DNA of 64,000 nucleotides from assembly GCF_047238305.1 (NCBI RefSeq), contig NZ_JBDFMO010000001.1, positions 3,658,001-3,722,000 on the forward strand, written 5' to 3'. The notes beneath the pieces were generated by a model. That model was not told the DNA's origin and searched no databases. It saw only the letters and a program-made list of their open reading frames with translations. Of this stretch, positions 46,096 through 55,355 are shown in pieces. A program made the position numbers and the translations under genes. This DNA comes from Ferdinandcohnia sp047238305 (lineage in GTDB: Bacteria > Bacillota > Bacilli > Bacillales > Bacillaceae_L). Each line of letters begins with the position of its first letter. The first letter of the stretch is position 1.

Positions 46096-46135
46096 GCAAA
46101 AAAATGCCATGAACCTCAAGATTCATGGCATTTTT
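46096..46135 (-). terminator. Intrinsic terminator after ileS
   Basis: A 14-bp stem, AAAAATGCCATGAA with TTCATGGCATTTTT around a 9-base loop, is followed by more T on the minus strand. It begins 6 bases after the ileS stop. Confidence 0.9.
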
Positions 46136-46141
46136 CCTAAC

Positions 46142-48910
46142 TTAGTTTTCGTAATTTTCTTTTACAACAGTTGCACATCGTGAGCAAAGAGTTGGGTGAT
46201 CTTTGTCTTCGCCAACAGTTGGTGTTACAACCCAACAACGATCACATGTTTCGCCTTCTGCTACACCTACAACGATCTTTACTTGTTCAAAAGCTTGTGC
46301 ATTTTCTGGTGCCTCTTCAAATGAGCCACCAATTTCAAAACCTGATACAATGAACAATTGCTTCAAGTTTTCTTCAACAGAATCTAAAAGGGCTTTTGTT
46401 TCTTTATTTGGATATAGTGTAATGCTAGCAGCTAACGATTTTCCAATTACTTTCTCATTTCTTGCTGCTTCTAGTGCTTTAAGAACATCATCACGTAGCT
46501 CCATGAATGAATCCCATTTTGCTTCTACTTGATCAGCATTTGGAATTTCAACCGAATTAGGCATATCAACCAATTGAACACTCTCTTCATTAACAGAATC
46601 GATATGAGACCATACCTCGTCTGCTGTATGTGGAAGAATTGGAGTAACAAGCTTAGTTAAACTTAATAATGCCTCATATAACACTGTTTGAATCGAACGG
46701 CGATCATGTTGATTAACTGGTTCGATATATAAAATATCCTTCGCAAAATCTAGATAGAAAGAGCTTAACTCGATTGTACAGAAATTATGAACGGAGTGAT
46801 AAACACCCGCAAATTCGTAATTCTCATAGGATGTTTTGACCTTATCAATTAATTTATTTAACTTAACAAGGATATAACGATCTACTTCACGTAATTCGTT
46901 TACAGAAACTGCATCCGTTTCTGGATTAAAATCATTTAAGTTTCCAAGTAAGAATCGGAATGTATTTCTAATTTTACGGTACACCTCAGCAACCTGTTTT
47001 AAGATTGCATCAGATACACGAACGTCTGCTTGATAATCAACTGAAGCTACCCAAAGACGTAAAATGTCTGCTCCAAGTTGTTTCATAACCTTCTCAGGAA
47101 CAACAACATTACCAAGTGACTTACTCATCTTACGACCTTCACCATCTAGTGCAAAACCATGACTTAGTACGCCTTTATATGGCGCTTTTCCGGTTACCGC
47201 TACTGCAGTAGATAATGACGAGTTAAACCAGCCACGATATTGGTCTGAACCTTCTAAATATAGGTCTGCTGGACGTTGTAAGTCGTCTCTTTCTAATAAA
47301 ACAGCTTGGTGGGAAGAACCAGAATCAAACCATACATCCATAATATCTACTTCTTTTGTAAAATGGCCATTTGGGCTAGATTCGTGCGTGAATCCTTCAG
47401 GCAATAAATCTCTCGCTTCACGTTCAAACCAAACGTTTGACCCATATTCTCTAAATAACTCAGATACATGGTTAATGGTTTCGTCTGTGATGATTGGTTC
47501 ACCATTTTCACCATAAAAGACCGGAATTGGAACACCCCATGCACGTTGACGTGAAATACACCAATCTCCTCTATCACGAACCATATTATATAGTCGAGTT
47601 TCTCCCCATGCTGGAACCCATTTCGTTTCTTTCACAGCTTCCATTAGCTCATTTCTAAAATCCTTAATTGACGCAAACCATTGAGCTGTTGCTCTAAAGA
47701 TGGTAGGTTTCTTAGTACGCCAATCATGTGGATAGGAGTGAGTGATGAAGGAAAGTTTTAAAAGTGCTCCTACTTCATTTAATTTTTCTGTAATAGGTTT
47801 ATTAGCCTCATCATAGAATAAGCCTTCAAACCCTTCTGCTTCCGCTGTCATATATCCTTTTTCATCAACCGGACAAAGAACGCCGATTCCGTATTTTTGA
47901 CCAACGATAAAGTCGTCTTCCCCATGTCCTGGAGCTGTATGAACACATCCAGTACCTGCATCCGTTGTAACGTGTTCACCAAGCATCACTAATGAGTCAC
48001 GTCCATAGATTGGATGGGCTGCAACAACATTTTCTAATTCACGACCTTTGAACGTTTTCACTACTGAAACATCTTCCCAGCCGATTTCTTTTGTTACCGC
48101 CTCTAAAAGTGCGGATGCCACGACATATTTTTGATTGTCAACACTGACTACACTATATTCAAGATCTGGGTGTACGCTAATTCCAAGGTTAGCTGGAATT
48201 GTCCAAGGTGTTGTTGTCCAAATGATAATTTTTTCGTCGCCCTCTAATACACCTTTGCCATCCTTAACAGGGAACGCAACATAGATAGACGGTGAACGTT
48301 TATCTTGATATTCAATTTCAGCTTCTGCAAGTGCTGACTCACTTGACGGAGACCAATAAACAGGTTTAAGTCCTTTGTAGATATAGCCTTTTTTAGCCAT
48401 TTCTCCAAATACTTTGATTTGCTGTGCTTCATATGCTGGTTTTAATGTGATATATGGGTTCTCCCAGTCACCACGAACACCAAGACGTTTAAATTGTTCT
48501 CTTTGGTTATTGATTTGCTCATATGCATATTCCTCACATAGTTTACGGAATTCTGCAACGCTCATCGTCTTACGATTAACCTTTTTATTCTTTGTAAGGG
48601 CTGTTTCAATTGGCAGTCCGTGCGTATCCCAACCTGGCACATATGGTGCACAATAGCCATTCATTGACTTAAAACGAACAATCATATCCTTGATAATTTT
48701 ATTTAGAGCATGCCCCATATGAATATCTCCATTGGCATATGGTGGTCCATCATGCAGGATGAATAGTGGACGCCCTTTTGTACGTTCTTGAACTTTTTGA
48801 TAAATATTCATTTCATTCCATTTTTCTTGAATCTGTGGTTCTCGGTTTGGGAGATTCCCACGCATAGGAAAATCCGTTTTTGGCATTAATAACGTGTCTT
48901 TGTATTCCAT
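46142..48910 (-). CDS. ileS: Isoleucyl-tRNA synthetase
   Basis: Charges tRNA-Ile and edits misactivated valine. The 922-residue class I synthetase has the HIGH-type motif HMGH at 64-67, the KMSKS motif in GRKMSKSLGN, the editing (CP1) domain between them with WTTTPWT, and a C-terminal zinc finger CDRCW/CSRC. A first ATG at 48916 sits right on AGGAGG; the ATG at 48910 has 8 bases spacing and gives the conserved MEYKDTLLMPK start. Expression is under a T-box leader. Confidence 0.97.
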   Translation of the reverse strand: MEYKDTLLMPKTDFPMRGNLPNREPQIQEKWNEMNIYQKVQERTKGRPLFILHDGPPYANGDIHMGHALNKIIKDMIVRFKSMNGYCAPYVPGWDTHGLPIETALTKNKKVNRKTMSVAEFRKLCEEYAYEQINNQREQFKRLGVRGDWENPYITLKPAYEAQQIKVFGEMAKKGYIYKGLKPVYWSPSSESALAEAEIEYQDKRSPSIYVAFPVKDGKGVLEGDEKIIIWTTTPWTIPANLGISVHPDLEYSVVSVDNQKYVVASALLEAVTKEIGWEDVSVVKTFKGRELENVVAAHPIYGRDSLVMLGEHVTTDAGTGCVHTAPGHGEDDFIVGQKYGIGVLCPVDEKGYMTAEAEGFEGLFYDEANKPITEKLNEVGALLKLSFITHSYPHDWRTKKPTIFRATAQWFASIKDFRNELMEAVKETKWVPAWGETRLYNMVRDRGDWCISRQRAWGVPIPVFYGENGEPIITDETINHVSELFREYGSNVWFEREARDLLPEGFTHESSPNGHFTKEVDIMDVWFDSGSSHQAVLLERDDLQRPADLYLEGSDQYRGWFNSSLSTAVAVTGKAPYKGVLSHGFALDGEGRKMSKSLGNVVVPEKVMKQLGADILRLWVASVDYQADVRVSDAILKQVAEVYRKIRNTFRFLLGNLNDFNPETDAVSVNELREVDRYILVKLNKLIDKVKTSYENYEFAGVYHSVHNFCTIELSSFYLDFAKDILYIEPVNQHDRRSIQTVLYEALLSLTKLVTPILPHTADEVWSHIDSVNEESVQLVDMPNSVEIPNADQVEAKWDSFMELRDDVLKALEAARNEKVIGKSLAASITLYPNKETKALLDSVEENLKQLFIVSGFEIGGSFEEAPENAQAFEQVKIVVGVAEGETCDRCWVVTPTVGEDKDHPTLCSRCATVVKENYEN

Positions 48911-48987
48911 TACCATTTCCTCCTAATAATAGTTCCAACTTAATTGCAGCTTCTTACAGTATGCGGCTACCGTTAATCATATAATAC

Positions 48988-49338
48988 AAAAAAGACCTTC
49001 TCATCCCAGAAAGGGACGAGAAGGTCTCTCGCGGTACCACCCTTATAGACGAAGATTTCTCTTTCGTCCACTCGACATTCGTAACGTGAATAATTCGCGG
49101 TATGCTTACTTAGAAATGATTAAAAGACAACCTTTAACCATTTATATGTGTTCAGCACCGAACTCCGGGGTGATCTTCATTCTTAACACTTATATCAGGC
49201 TTCCACCATCCCTGACTCGCTTTTAGAGGTTGTTTAAAAAGTACGGTTCATTCTCCTTATTAAACACCTTTTTATAAGTCTTTAAGAACTACTGTCCCCT
49301 TCATAGCTGCTTGTAATTATTTAAGTTTAATTAGTTGT
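48988..49338 (-). ncRNA. Isoleucine T-box leader of ileS
   Basis: The leader carries the T-box sequence AAGGGTGGTACCGCG (49044-49030), which pairs with the CCA end of uncharged tRNA. The specifier codon is read as ATC (49174-49172) in the GAAGATCACC context of Stem I, matching tRNA-Ile. A strong terminator ends the leader: GACCTTCTCATCCC pairs with GGGACGAGAAGGTC around a 5-base loop (48994-49026), followed by TTTTTT. Uncharged tRNA-Ile would switch to the antiterminator and allow ileS expression. Confidence 0.93.
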
Positions 49339-49344
49339 TTTAAA

Positions 49345-49373
49345 ATTATATGCGTATTAAACAAAAGAGTCAA
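49345..49373 (-). promoter_or_regulatory. Sigma-A promoter of ileS
   Basis: TTGACT (49373-49368), a 17-base spacer and consensus TATAAT (49350-49345) lie 10 bases after the divIVA stop. The start is predicted near 49338. Confidence 0.88.
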
Positions 49374-49382
49374 GTCTAGAAG

Positions 49383-49883
49383 TTAGTTTTCATCTGATTC
49401 TGCAAATACTGGCTCGATATTGTATTCCATAAGATGATCCCAATCATCATTATTAAGCATATCCAATTGTGCTTCAATTAACATTTTAAATCGGTTTCTA
49501 AAGACTTTTGATTGTTTCTTCAATTCTTCGATTTCAATTGTTATTTTTCTAGATTTAGCTAAAGATTCATTAATAATACGATCTGCATTTTTCTCGGCTT
49601 CTTTAATAATGAGCTTTGCTTCTTTTGAAGCGTTACGTTTCACTTCTTCTGCTGTTTCTTGAGCAATTAAAATGGATTTATTTAATGTTTCTTCAATATT
49701 AGTAAAATGTCCTAGTTTTTCATTGAGCTCTGAAAGTTTTGATTCAAGTTCTTTTTTCTCGCGTATAACCATTTCATAATCTTTAATGACCTGATCGAGA
49801 AACTCATTTACTTCGTCCTCATCGTAGCCGCGAAACCCTTTATTAAATTCCTTATTATGAATATCTAATGGCGTTAAAGGCAC
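49383..49883 (-). CDS. divIVA: Cell division and polarity protein DivIVA
   Basis: Coiled-coil protein that binds curved membranes at poles and septa and directs MinJ/MinCD and, in sporulation, the origin region. The 166-residue product has the N-terminal lipid-binding domain (PLTPLDIHNKEF, GYDEDEVNEFLDQV) followed by coiled coils to the end. A longer frame starts with ATG at 49898, but the GTG at 49883 has GGAGGT 7 bases upstream and gives the conserved MPLTP start. It lies immediately before the ileS promoter. Confidence 0.96.
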   Translation of the reverse strand: MPLTPLDIHNKEFNKGFRGYDEDEVNEFLDQVIKDYEMVIREKKELESKLSELNEKLGHFTNIEETLNKSILIAQETAEEVKRNASKEAKLIIKEAEKNADRIINESLAKSRKITIEIEELKKQSKVFRNRFKMLIEAQLDMLNNDDWDHLMEYNIEPVFAESDEN

Positions 49884-49991
49884 GAATGCCACCTCCAAAT
49901 ATTAGTAAATTATTAAAATTAGAAATCATTACCTATATGTATGATACTTTACAATTCGACAAAAAAGAAGAAAATCCTGCACTCTTTTCAA

Positions 49992-50765
49992 TTATTTTTG
50001 TCTTCCAACATTAATTCGCCATTTTTCCTTTTTCGTTTTTCCTTCAATTGAATGAAGTTTGCTTCTTCCATATCCTCGAACTGAGAGGACATCCGATTCC
50101 TTACATTCAAATGAAGTTTGTTCGATTTTTTTCCAATTCACTTTTACAAGACCATTTTCAATTAAGACTTGAACCTTTTGTCTGGACAAATTCAAAATGG
50201 AAGACAGAACCACATCTAATCGTAAGGAAGAAACAGTGACGGTTTGCTCTGTCCATTCTTCATTTACCTCTAGCAAATCAGTCGATATTATTTCTGAAAG
50301 TGAAATAGATGCTTTTCCAACTGCCGTTAAATTCATACGTACGTAGTCTGCAATTTCGCTTGCTACTACAATTTGAATCCGCTCATCTTGTGTTAAAATA
50401 TCGCCAAATTTGGCACGTTTTAGACCAAGAGACATTAATGAACCGAGTACTTTCCGATGATCGACTGTAACAAATTTTACTGGATACTTCACTTCAAAAA
50501 AGGCAAGATTATACTCTTCTTCATTGGGTTCAAAATAAGTCGGATACAATAGTGCTCGTTTTCGTTCAAGTCCTTCTTTACCACCAAAAAAATCAACAAG
50601 GATTTCTCCATTTGTTCCAATCACTTGTTTTACAATTTCTTGTTCACGTGGATCAAGAAAATCCGTTATTTTTGGACTATATTGGTTCTCTACAGCCTGC
50701 TTCCATTCCAAAACTTGATCAATAAATGCATGCTCTTCTTTTCGAAAATGTTGATATAAATTCAT
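49992..50765 (-). CDS. ylmH: S4-domain RNA-binding protein YlmH
   Basis: A 257-residue protein with a C-terminal S4 RNA-binding domain (about 180-245, SSILNLSRQKVQVLIENGLVK). The N-terminal part has the family start YQHFRKEEHAFIDQ. In Bacillus and Streptococcus it is tied to rescue of stalled 50S ribosomes and lies in the division cluster. The role is inferred from relatives. Confidence 0.9.
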   Translation of the reverse strand: MNLYQHFRKEEHAFIDQVLEWKQAVENQYSPKITDFLDPREQEIVKQVIGTNGEILVDFFGGKEGLERKRALLYPTYFEPNEEEYNLAFFEVKYPVKFVTVDHRKVLGSLMSLGLKRAKFGDILTQDERIQIVVASEIADYVRMNLTAVGKASISLSEIISTDLLEVNEEWTEQTVTVSSLRLDVVLSSILNLSRQKVQVLIENGLVKVNWKKIEQTSFECKESDVLSVRGYGRSKLHSIEGKTKKEKWRINVGRQK

Positions 50766-50823
50766 ATGTATATTACCTCAAGTTGAAATAAGAAAGGGAC
50801 CTAGCAAAAGAGGTCCAATTTTC

Positions 50824-51084
50824 TTAGAACATGAATTGTAGTGCGTCAATTCCTCTACCCGCAAAATTAAGAACTAAGATTGCGACGATTGGAGAAATAT
50901 CAATCATCCCTAATGGCGGAATAAATCTGCGGAAAGGTTCTAGATAGGGTTCACAAATTCTTGCTAAAAATTGTCCAATTCCTGATTCACGTGCATTTGG
51001 AAACCACGACATTAATATATAAATGATTAGTGCATACGAATAAAGTACGATCACATTACCGATAATCCCGAAAATAATACTCAT
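50824..51084 (-). CDS. ylmG: YggT-family membrane protein YlmG
   Basis: An 86-residue YggT-family protein with two membrane helices (about 5-25 and 62-82) and the conserved loop SWFPNARES...EPYLEPFRRFIPP. Its molecular function is unknown; the family often sits beside sepF and affects division or membrane assembly. It lies 6 bases after sepF. Confidence 0.9.
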   Translation of the reverse strand: MSIIFGIIGNVIVLYSYALIIYILMSWFPNARESGIGQFLARICEPYLEPFRRFIPPLGMIDISPIVAILVLNFAGRGIDALQFMF

Positions 51085-51090
51085 TTTCGA

Positions 51091-51528
51091 CTACCACCCC
51101 TTTTCAGCGTATTCTTCGTTGGAAACAATCTCAGAGATATTTCCAGAGACATCAATATTGTCAGGAGTACATAAGAAAATATTTGATCCTATGCGTTGAA
51201 TATCTCCACCGATTGCATATACAGTTCCACTTAAAAAGTCAACAATTCGTTTTGCTTGATCATGTTGAACTCGTTGTAGGTTAACAACGACTGCTCGTCT
51301 GTTTTTTAAATGATCTGCAATTTCTTGAGCCTCTGCATACACTCGAGGTTCGAATAAAATAACCTTCGATGATTTTTGAACACTTTGCAAGCTTACCACA
51401 TTTTGCTTTGCAGCAGATCTTGTAGGCCTTGTAGGTTCAACTTCCTCTTCTTCAAAATATTCTTCCTCATCATAATCATATTCATCTTCTAATGCAAAAA
51501 AACTTTTAAATTTTGACTTTATGCTCAT
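51091..51528 (-). CDS. sepF: Cell division protein SepF
   Basis: FtsZ-bundling septum protein. The 145-residue product has an N-terminal membrane-binding amphipathic segment (MSIKSKFKSFF), an acidic linker, and the C-terminal ring-forming domain with IFLCTPDNIDVSG. It is followed after 6 bases by ylmG and preceded by ylmE, as in B. subtilis. Confidence 0.95.
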   Translation of the reverse strand: MSIKSKFKSFFALEDEYDYDEEEYFEEEEVEPTRPTRSAAKQNVVSLQSVQKSSKVILFEPRVYAEAQEIADHLKNRRAVVVNLQRVQHDQAKRIVDFLSGTVYAIGGDIQRIGSNIFLCTPDNIDVSGNISEIVSNEEYAEKGW

Positions 51529-51545
51529 TTATAACACCTCTCTTT

Positions 51546-52223
51546 TTAGAATTCTTTTCCGACTAGCGAAGTACCTATCCGAATGAACGTTGCTCCTTCT
51601 TCTATTGCGATATCGTAATCATTAGACATTCCCATAGATAACTCTGTGCATGGTGCATATGAATATCCAAGGGCTTGTACATCATCTCTTAGCTTTCGAA
51701 GTCTTTGGAAGCATTTACGAATAATGTTTTTGTCTTCAGTTAATGGCGCCATCGTCATTAATCCGACAACCTCAATCAAAGGAAATTTTTCTAAATCCTT
51801 AATGAAAGGATCAAGTTGTTCGGGTAACATTCCATGTTTGGACTCTTCTCCTGAGACATTTACTTGTACAAAACATTTTATTTTTCCACTTGCCCGCTTA
51901 TGTATTTCCTCAGCTAAACTAATGCGGTCAAGCGAGTGAATGTAGTCCACCTTATCAATAATGTTTTTTACCTTTCTTGTTTGAAGTGAACCGATAAAAT
52001 GCCAAGTCGGCTCATCTCCAAGTTCCTCTCGTTTCTTTATTAGACCGTCGTCACGATTTTCTCCAATATGCTGAACTCCTGCATTTATCGCTTCTTTCGC
52101 AGTTTCAACACTTACATATTTGGTAACAGCAATGATCGAAACATCAGCAACAGAACGGTTTACCCGCGTGCATGCTTGTTCTATCTTTTCTTGTATGTTT
52201 AAAAGATTTTCTTTCACACTCAT
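51546..52223 (-). CDS. ylmE: Pyridoxal phosphate homeostasis protein YlmE (YggS/PROSC family)
   Basis: PLP-binding protein with no known catalysis, thought to keep free PLP safe and balance amino-acid metabolism. The 225-residue TIM-barrel protein has the PLP lysine in IIAVTKYV, GENRDDG, WHFIGSLQTRK and CTELSMGMSNDY motifs. It is in the pgeF-ylmE-sepF order seen across Gram-positives. Confidence 0.93.
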   Translation of the reverse strand: MSVKENLLNIQEKIEQACTRVNRSVADVSIIAVTKYVSVETAKEAINAGVQHIGENRDDGLIKKREELGDEPTWHFIGSLQTRKVKNIIDKVDYIHSLDRISLAEEIHKRASGKIKCFVQVNVSGEESKHGMLPEQLDPFIKDLEKFPLIEVVGLMTMAPLTEDKNIIRKCFQRLRKLRDDVQALGYSYAPCTELSMGMSNDYDIAIEEGATFIRIGTSLVGKEF

Positions 52224-52230
52224 TTAAAAA

Positions 52231-53052
52231 TTAGTCCTCCTTTAACCCAATAAAACTCATCATTCTACCCGTTTTCCCGTTATCCCTTCGATGCGAAAAG
52301 AAAAGCTGCTTCTCACAAGATGTACAATACGAGGAAACTTGTATATTTTCAGGAGGAATTCCTGCTCTTATCATTAGTTGATAATTGAGCTCTTTTAGCT
52401 CCAATCGATACTGATTATCACCTATTTGCTCATATGGCTTTGAATCTACATTGTCCAAATCTTTGACGAAATTCATAACATAATCATCAACGATATAGCA
52501 GCATTTACCAATAGAAGGTCCGATGATAGCTTGGATTTCATTTGGATTGACATCTTCTATTTCCCAAGCCCGAACCATCTCACCTGCAATATCCTGAACA
52601 GTTCCCTTCCAGCCCGCATGCGCAATTCCAATCAGTTGTTTTGACGGTGCAAAAAAATAGAGTGGAACACAGTCCGCAAAACCAAGGGTTAACAGAATAT
52701 TTTTCTCATCGGTATATAATCCATCAGTATCTTTGATGCCTTCCTCATATGTAAAAACCCCTGCACCGAGATCCTTTTTAGTGACCTTAGCAATTTTATT
52801 TTTATGTGTTTGTTCAGAGCATACCCAGGATTCTAGTGGAAAATGAAGAATGTCTGCAAGTTTTTTTCGATTTGAGATAACAGAGTCGGATTCATCATGT
52901 ACATGCAGCCCTAGATTTAGGGATTCAAATTGTTCTTCACTTACTCCCCCATTTTTGGTTGAAAACCCTACAACTAGGTTTTCGGAGTACTGGCTCCAAG
53001 CTCGGGCCATTAAAACCTGTTTTGTATCCTCAATAAATGGTTCAAGCTTCAT
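52231..53052 (-). CDS. pgeF: Peptidoglycan editing factor PgeF / purine nucleoside phosphorylase-like (YlmD)
   Basis: Multicopper-oxidase-like (YfiH) protein. E. coli YfiH/PgeF is reported to correct wrong muropeptides; others describe purine nucleoside activity. The 273-residue product has FADCVPLYFF, AHAGWKGT and the C-terminal CTSC segment with FFSHRRDNGKTGR that form the metal site. The frame starts 10 codons earlier, but the ATG at 53052 has AAGGATG 6-7 bases upstream. The exact substrate is uncertain. Confidence 0.88.
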   Translation of the reverse strand: MKLEPFIEDTKQVLMARAWSQYSENLVVGFSTKNGGVSEEQFESLNLGLHVHDESDSVISNRKKLADILHFPLESWVCSEQTHKNKIAKVTKKDLGAGVFTYEEGIKDTDGLYTDEKNILLTLGFADCVPLYFFAPSKQLIGIAHAGWKGTVQDIAGEMVRAWEIEDVNPNEIQAIIGPSIGKCCYIVDDYVMNFVKDLDNVDSKPYEQIGDNQYRLELKELNYQLMIRAGIPPENIQVSSYCTSCEKQLFFSHRRDNGKTGRMMSFIGLKED

Positions 53053-53206
53053 AACAACATCCTTTATACATATTTCAACCATATCTGCGATAAGGCTGAC
53101 AATAGATTATTTTTTTCGAAAAATGAACCCTTCTCCTGCCTATTTTATCACATCTTAGCAAAAGAAAGGAGAATATGTTAGGAAAAATGTCAAAATTTAG
53201 CCGTGT

Positions 53207-53452
53207 TTATTCAATATTATTTTGTGTTCTAACTAAAATAACATCCTTACCGACTTTTATAATATTTCTCCATGGAATCACTACCTCTTCATCACGACCA
53301 AATAAACCTAATACTTTTCCATAGCCGCCAATAATAATGGAATCGATTTTACCAGTTGTTAAGTTAATATCGATATCACCAATATTGCCAAGTCTTTTTC
53401 CGTCAACAACACTTACAACATCCTTTGCCTGAAAATCAGAAATTTTCACCAT
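53207..53452 (-). CDS. ylmC: PRC-barrel protein YlmC/YmxH family
   Basis: A small 81-residue PRC-barrel protein with VDGKRLGNIGDIDIN and IIIGGYGKVLGLFG. Members are common in sporulating Firmicutes and often appear next to sporulation genes, but the function is unknown. The start has GGAGG 8 bases upstream. It follows the sigG terminator, replacing the region where B. subtilis carries ylmA. Confidence 0.9.
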   Translation of the reverse strand: MVKISDFQAKDVVSVVDGKRLGNIGDIDINLTTGKIDSIIIGGYGKVLGLFGRDEEVVIPWRNIIKVGKDVILVRTQNNIE

Positions 53453-53543
53453 GTCCTCCGCCTCCTTATACTAACTATATGACTGTCTCATTACGTTTTA
53501 TGTGACAAAAAATAGAGAGAGTGGAATACATAAGAGCAATAAC

Positions 53544-53575
53544 GAAAAAAAGACATTCGAATCATACGAATGTCT
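53544..53575 (-). terminator. Intrinsic terminator after sigG
   Basis: AGACATTCG pairs with CGAATGTCT around a 7-base loop, followed by TTTTTTT on the minus strand. It lies 60 bases after the sigG stop and separates the spoIIG locus from ylmC. Confidence 0.88.
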
Positions 53576-53635
53576 AGTTATTTTATCTTCTCTTTGGACA
53601 ATTACTTGTCCACAAAATGGGTTTACCCCCCATTA

Positions 53636-54418
53636 TTAATTTTGGATATTCTTATTCATTTGTTTAATGGCTGCTTTTTCAAGACGTGAAACTTGGGCTT
53701 GAGAGATACCGATTTCTTCAGCAACCTCCATTTGTGTTTTCCCTTGAAAAAATCGTTTCCGAAGAATGAGTTTCTCGCGATCATTTAATCGTCTCATTCC
53801 TTCTTTTAATGCAATCTCTTCAATCCAATTTGAATCTCGATTTCGCTCATCACTTAATTGGTCCACCACATAAATAGGATCCCCGCCATCATTATATATT
53901 GGCTCAAATAATGATACAGGGTCTTGAATTGCATCAAGTGCAAAGACGATTTCCTCGTGTGGCACTTCTAGGACTTTTGCGATTTCCTCTGCTGTGGGTT
54001 CCCTCGAGGTTTCACTCATTAAACGCTCTCTTACCTGCAAGGCCTTATAAGCAATATCCCTTAGTGAGCGCGACACCCTGATAGGATTGTTGTCTCGTAA
54101 ATAGCGCCGAATTTCACCGATGATCATCGGAACTGCATAGGTGGAGAATTTTACGTTTTGACTGAGGTCAAAATTATCGATTGATTTCATTAGGCCGATA
54201 CAGCCAACTTGAAATAAATCGTCCACAAATTCTCCTCTGTTGTTGAAACGTTGAATTACACTGAGAACAAGTCGTAAATTTCCATTTACAAGCTTATCAC
54301 GGGCTGACAAATCATTTCCACTTTGCATTTGTCTAAACAATTCCCGCATCTCTTCATTTTTTAATACTGGAAGCTTTGAAGTATCAACACCACAAATCTC
54401 TACTTTATTTCGAGTCAA
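53636..54418 (-). CDS. sigG: RNA polymerase sporulation sigma factor sigma-G
   Basis: Late forespore-specific sigma factor. The 260-residue protein equals the B. subtilis length and has sigma regions 2 (DLFQVGCIGLMKSIDNFD), 3 and 4 (helix-turn-helix TQMEVAEEIGISQAQVSRLEK). The frame opens upstream, but the TTG at 54418 has GGAGGG 6 bases before it and gives the conserved TRNKVEICGVDTSK start. A forespore promoter candidate lies upstream, so sigG can be made separately from sigE in the forespore. Confidence 0.96.
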   Translation of the reverse strand: MTRNKVEICGVDTSKLPVLKNEEMRELFRQMQSGNDLSARDKLVNGNLRLVLSVIQRFNNRGEFVDDLFQVGCIGLMKSIDNFDLSQNVKFSTYAVPMIIGEIRRYLRDNNPIRVSRSLRDIAYKALQVRERLMSETSREPTAEEIAKVLEVPHEEIVFALDAIQDPVSLFEPIYNDGGDPIYVVDQLSDERNRDSNWIEEIALKEGMRRLNDREKLILRKRFFQGKTQMEVAEEIGISQAQVSRLEKAAIKQMNKNIQN

Positions 54419-54455
54419 TTCTTTCCCTCCTAACAGGAGTTGCTGTACAAAGTTA

Positions 54456-54483
54456 AGTATCTCCGTTAGAGGGAAAAATATGC
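54456..54483 (-). promoter_or_regulatory. Candidate sigma-F (forespore) promoter of sigG
   Basis: GCATA (54483-54479), a 14-base gap and GGAGATACT (54464-54456) on the minus strand resemble the forespore consensus GYATA ... GGNNANAHT. It lies about 38 bases before the sigG start. In B. subtilis sigG is transcribed by sigma-F, so the match is expected in this position. Confidence 0.65.
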
Positions 54484-54560
54484 ATTTTGAATTCACAGCT
54501 ATTTCCAAAACAAATGCAAAAAAACAGATAAATCAATAACTACAAAGTATAAAAAATTTT

Positions 54561-55280
54561 TTACACCATTTTATTAAATTCTTTTCGAAGACGTTTTATG
54601 ATTCGCTTTTCCAATCTTGAAATATAGGACTGTGAAATTCCAAGCATATCAGCAACGTCTTTTTGTGTCTTTTCCTCACCACCAATTAGTCCGAATCGAA
54701 GCTCCATAATCTGTTTCTCACGATCATTAAGCTGATGGAGAGCTTTTACTAATAATTTACGATCAACATTTGCTTCTAAATCCTTTGTAATGATGTCATC
54801 CTCTGTACCTAGAACATCAGATAGTAATAATTCATTGCCATCCCAATCGATATTTAATGGTTCATCAAATGACACCTCAGACCTAATTTTATTATTACGA
54901 CGTAGATACATCAAAATTTCATTTTCAATACATCTTGAAGCATACGTAGCGAGTTTAATTTTCTTTTCAGGATTAAATGTATTCACTGCTTTAATTAAAC
55001 CAATTGTTCCAATACTAATTAAATCCTCTATATTAATCCCGGTATTTTCGAATTTTCGAGCAATGTATACCACAAGTCTTAAATTTCTTTCAATCAAGAT
55101 TGACCTTGCTGCCTTATCGCCGCTAGGAAGCTTATTTAATAGGACTTCTTCCTCATCCTTAGATAAGGGCGGTGGCAATGCCTCACTCCCACCAATATAA
55201 TAGATCTCATCCGTTTTTAAGCCTAATTTTATTAAAAGTTTATACCACCAATATGTAAGTTTTAATTTTAATTTAGCCAC
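54561..55280 (-). CDS. sigE: RNA polymerase sporulation sigma factor sigma-E (pro-form)
   Basis: Early mother-cell sigma factor made as an inactive precursor. The 239-residue product equals the B. subtilis length. The first about 27 residues (hydrophobic KLTYWWYKLLIKLG stretch) form the pro-sequence that SpoIIGA removes. Regions 2 (DLISIGTIGLIKAVNTF) and 4 (TQKDVADMLGISQSYISRLEK) are intact. The start is a GTG at 55280 with GGGAG 9 bases upstream. It lies 75 bases after spoIIGA. Confidence 0.97.
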   Translation of the reverse strand: MAKLKLKLTYWWYKLLIKLGLKTDEIYYIGGSEALPPPLSKDEEEVLLNKLPSGDKAARSILIERNLRLVVYIARKFENTGINIEDLISIGTIGLIKAVNTFNPEKKIKLATYASRCIENEILMYLRRNNKIRSEVSFDEPLNIDWDGNELLLSDVLGTEDDIITKDLEANVDRKLLVKALHQLNDREKQIMELRFGLIGGEEKTQKDVADMLGISQSYISRLEKRIIKRLRKEFNKMV

Positions 55281-55355
55281 AGGTAAGTTCTCCCTTCTAA
55301 TTTGTAAAAAGTGTGAGTATGATATTTATAGGAATGTAATCGTTCCTTTTCCCCA

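Noticed and set aside
49955..49961. TGTCGAA on the minus strand upstream of divIVA, a Spo0A-box match
   Set aside because: A single 7-base degenerate motif is expected many times by chance in 64 kb, and no second box or clear promoter supports it.
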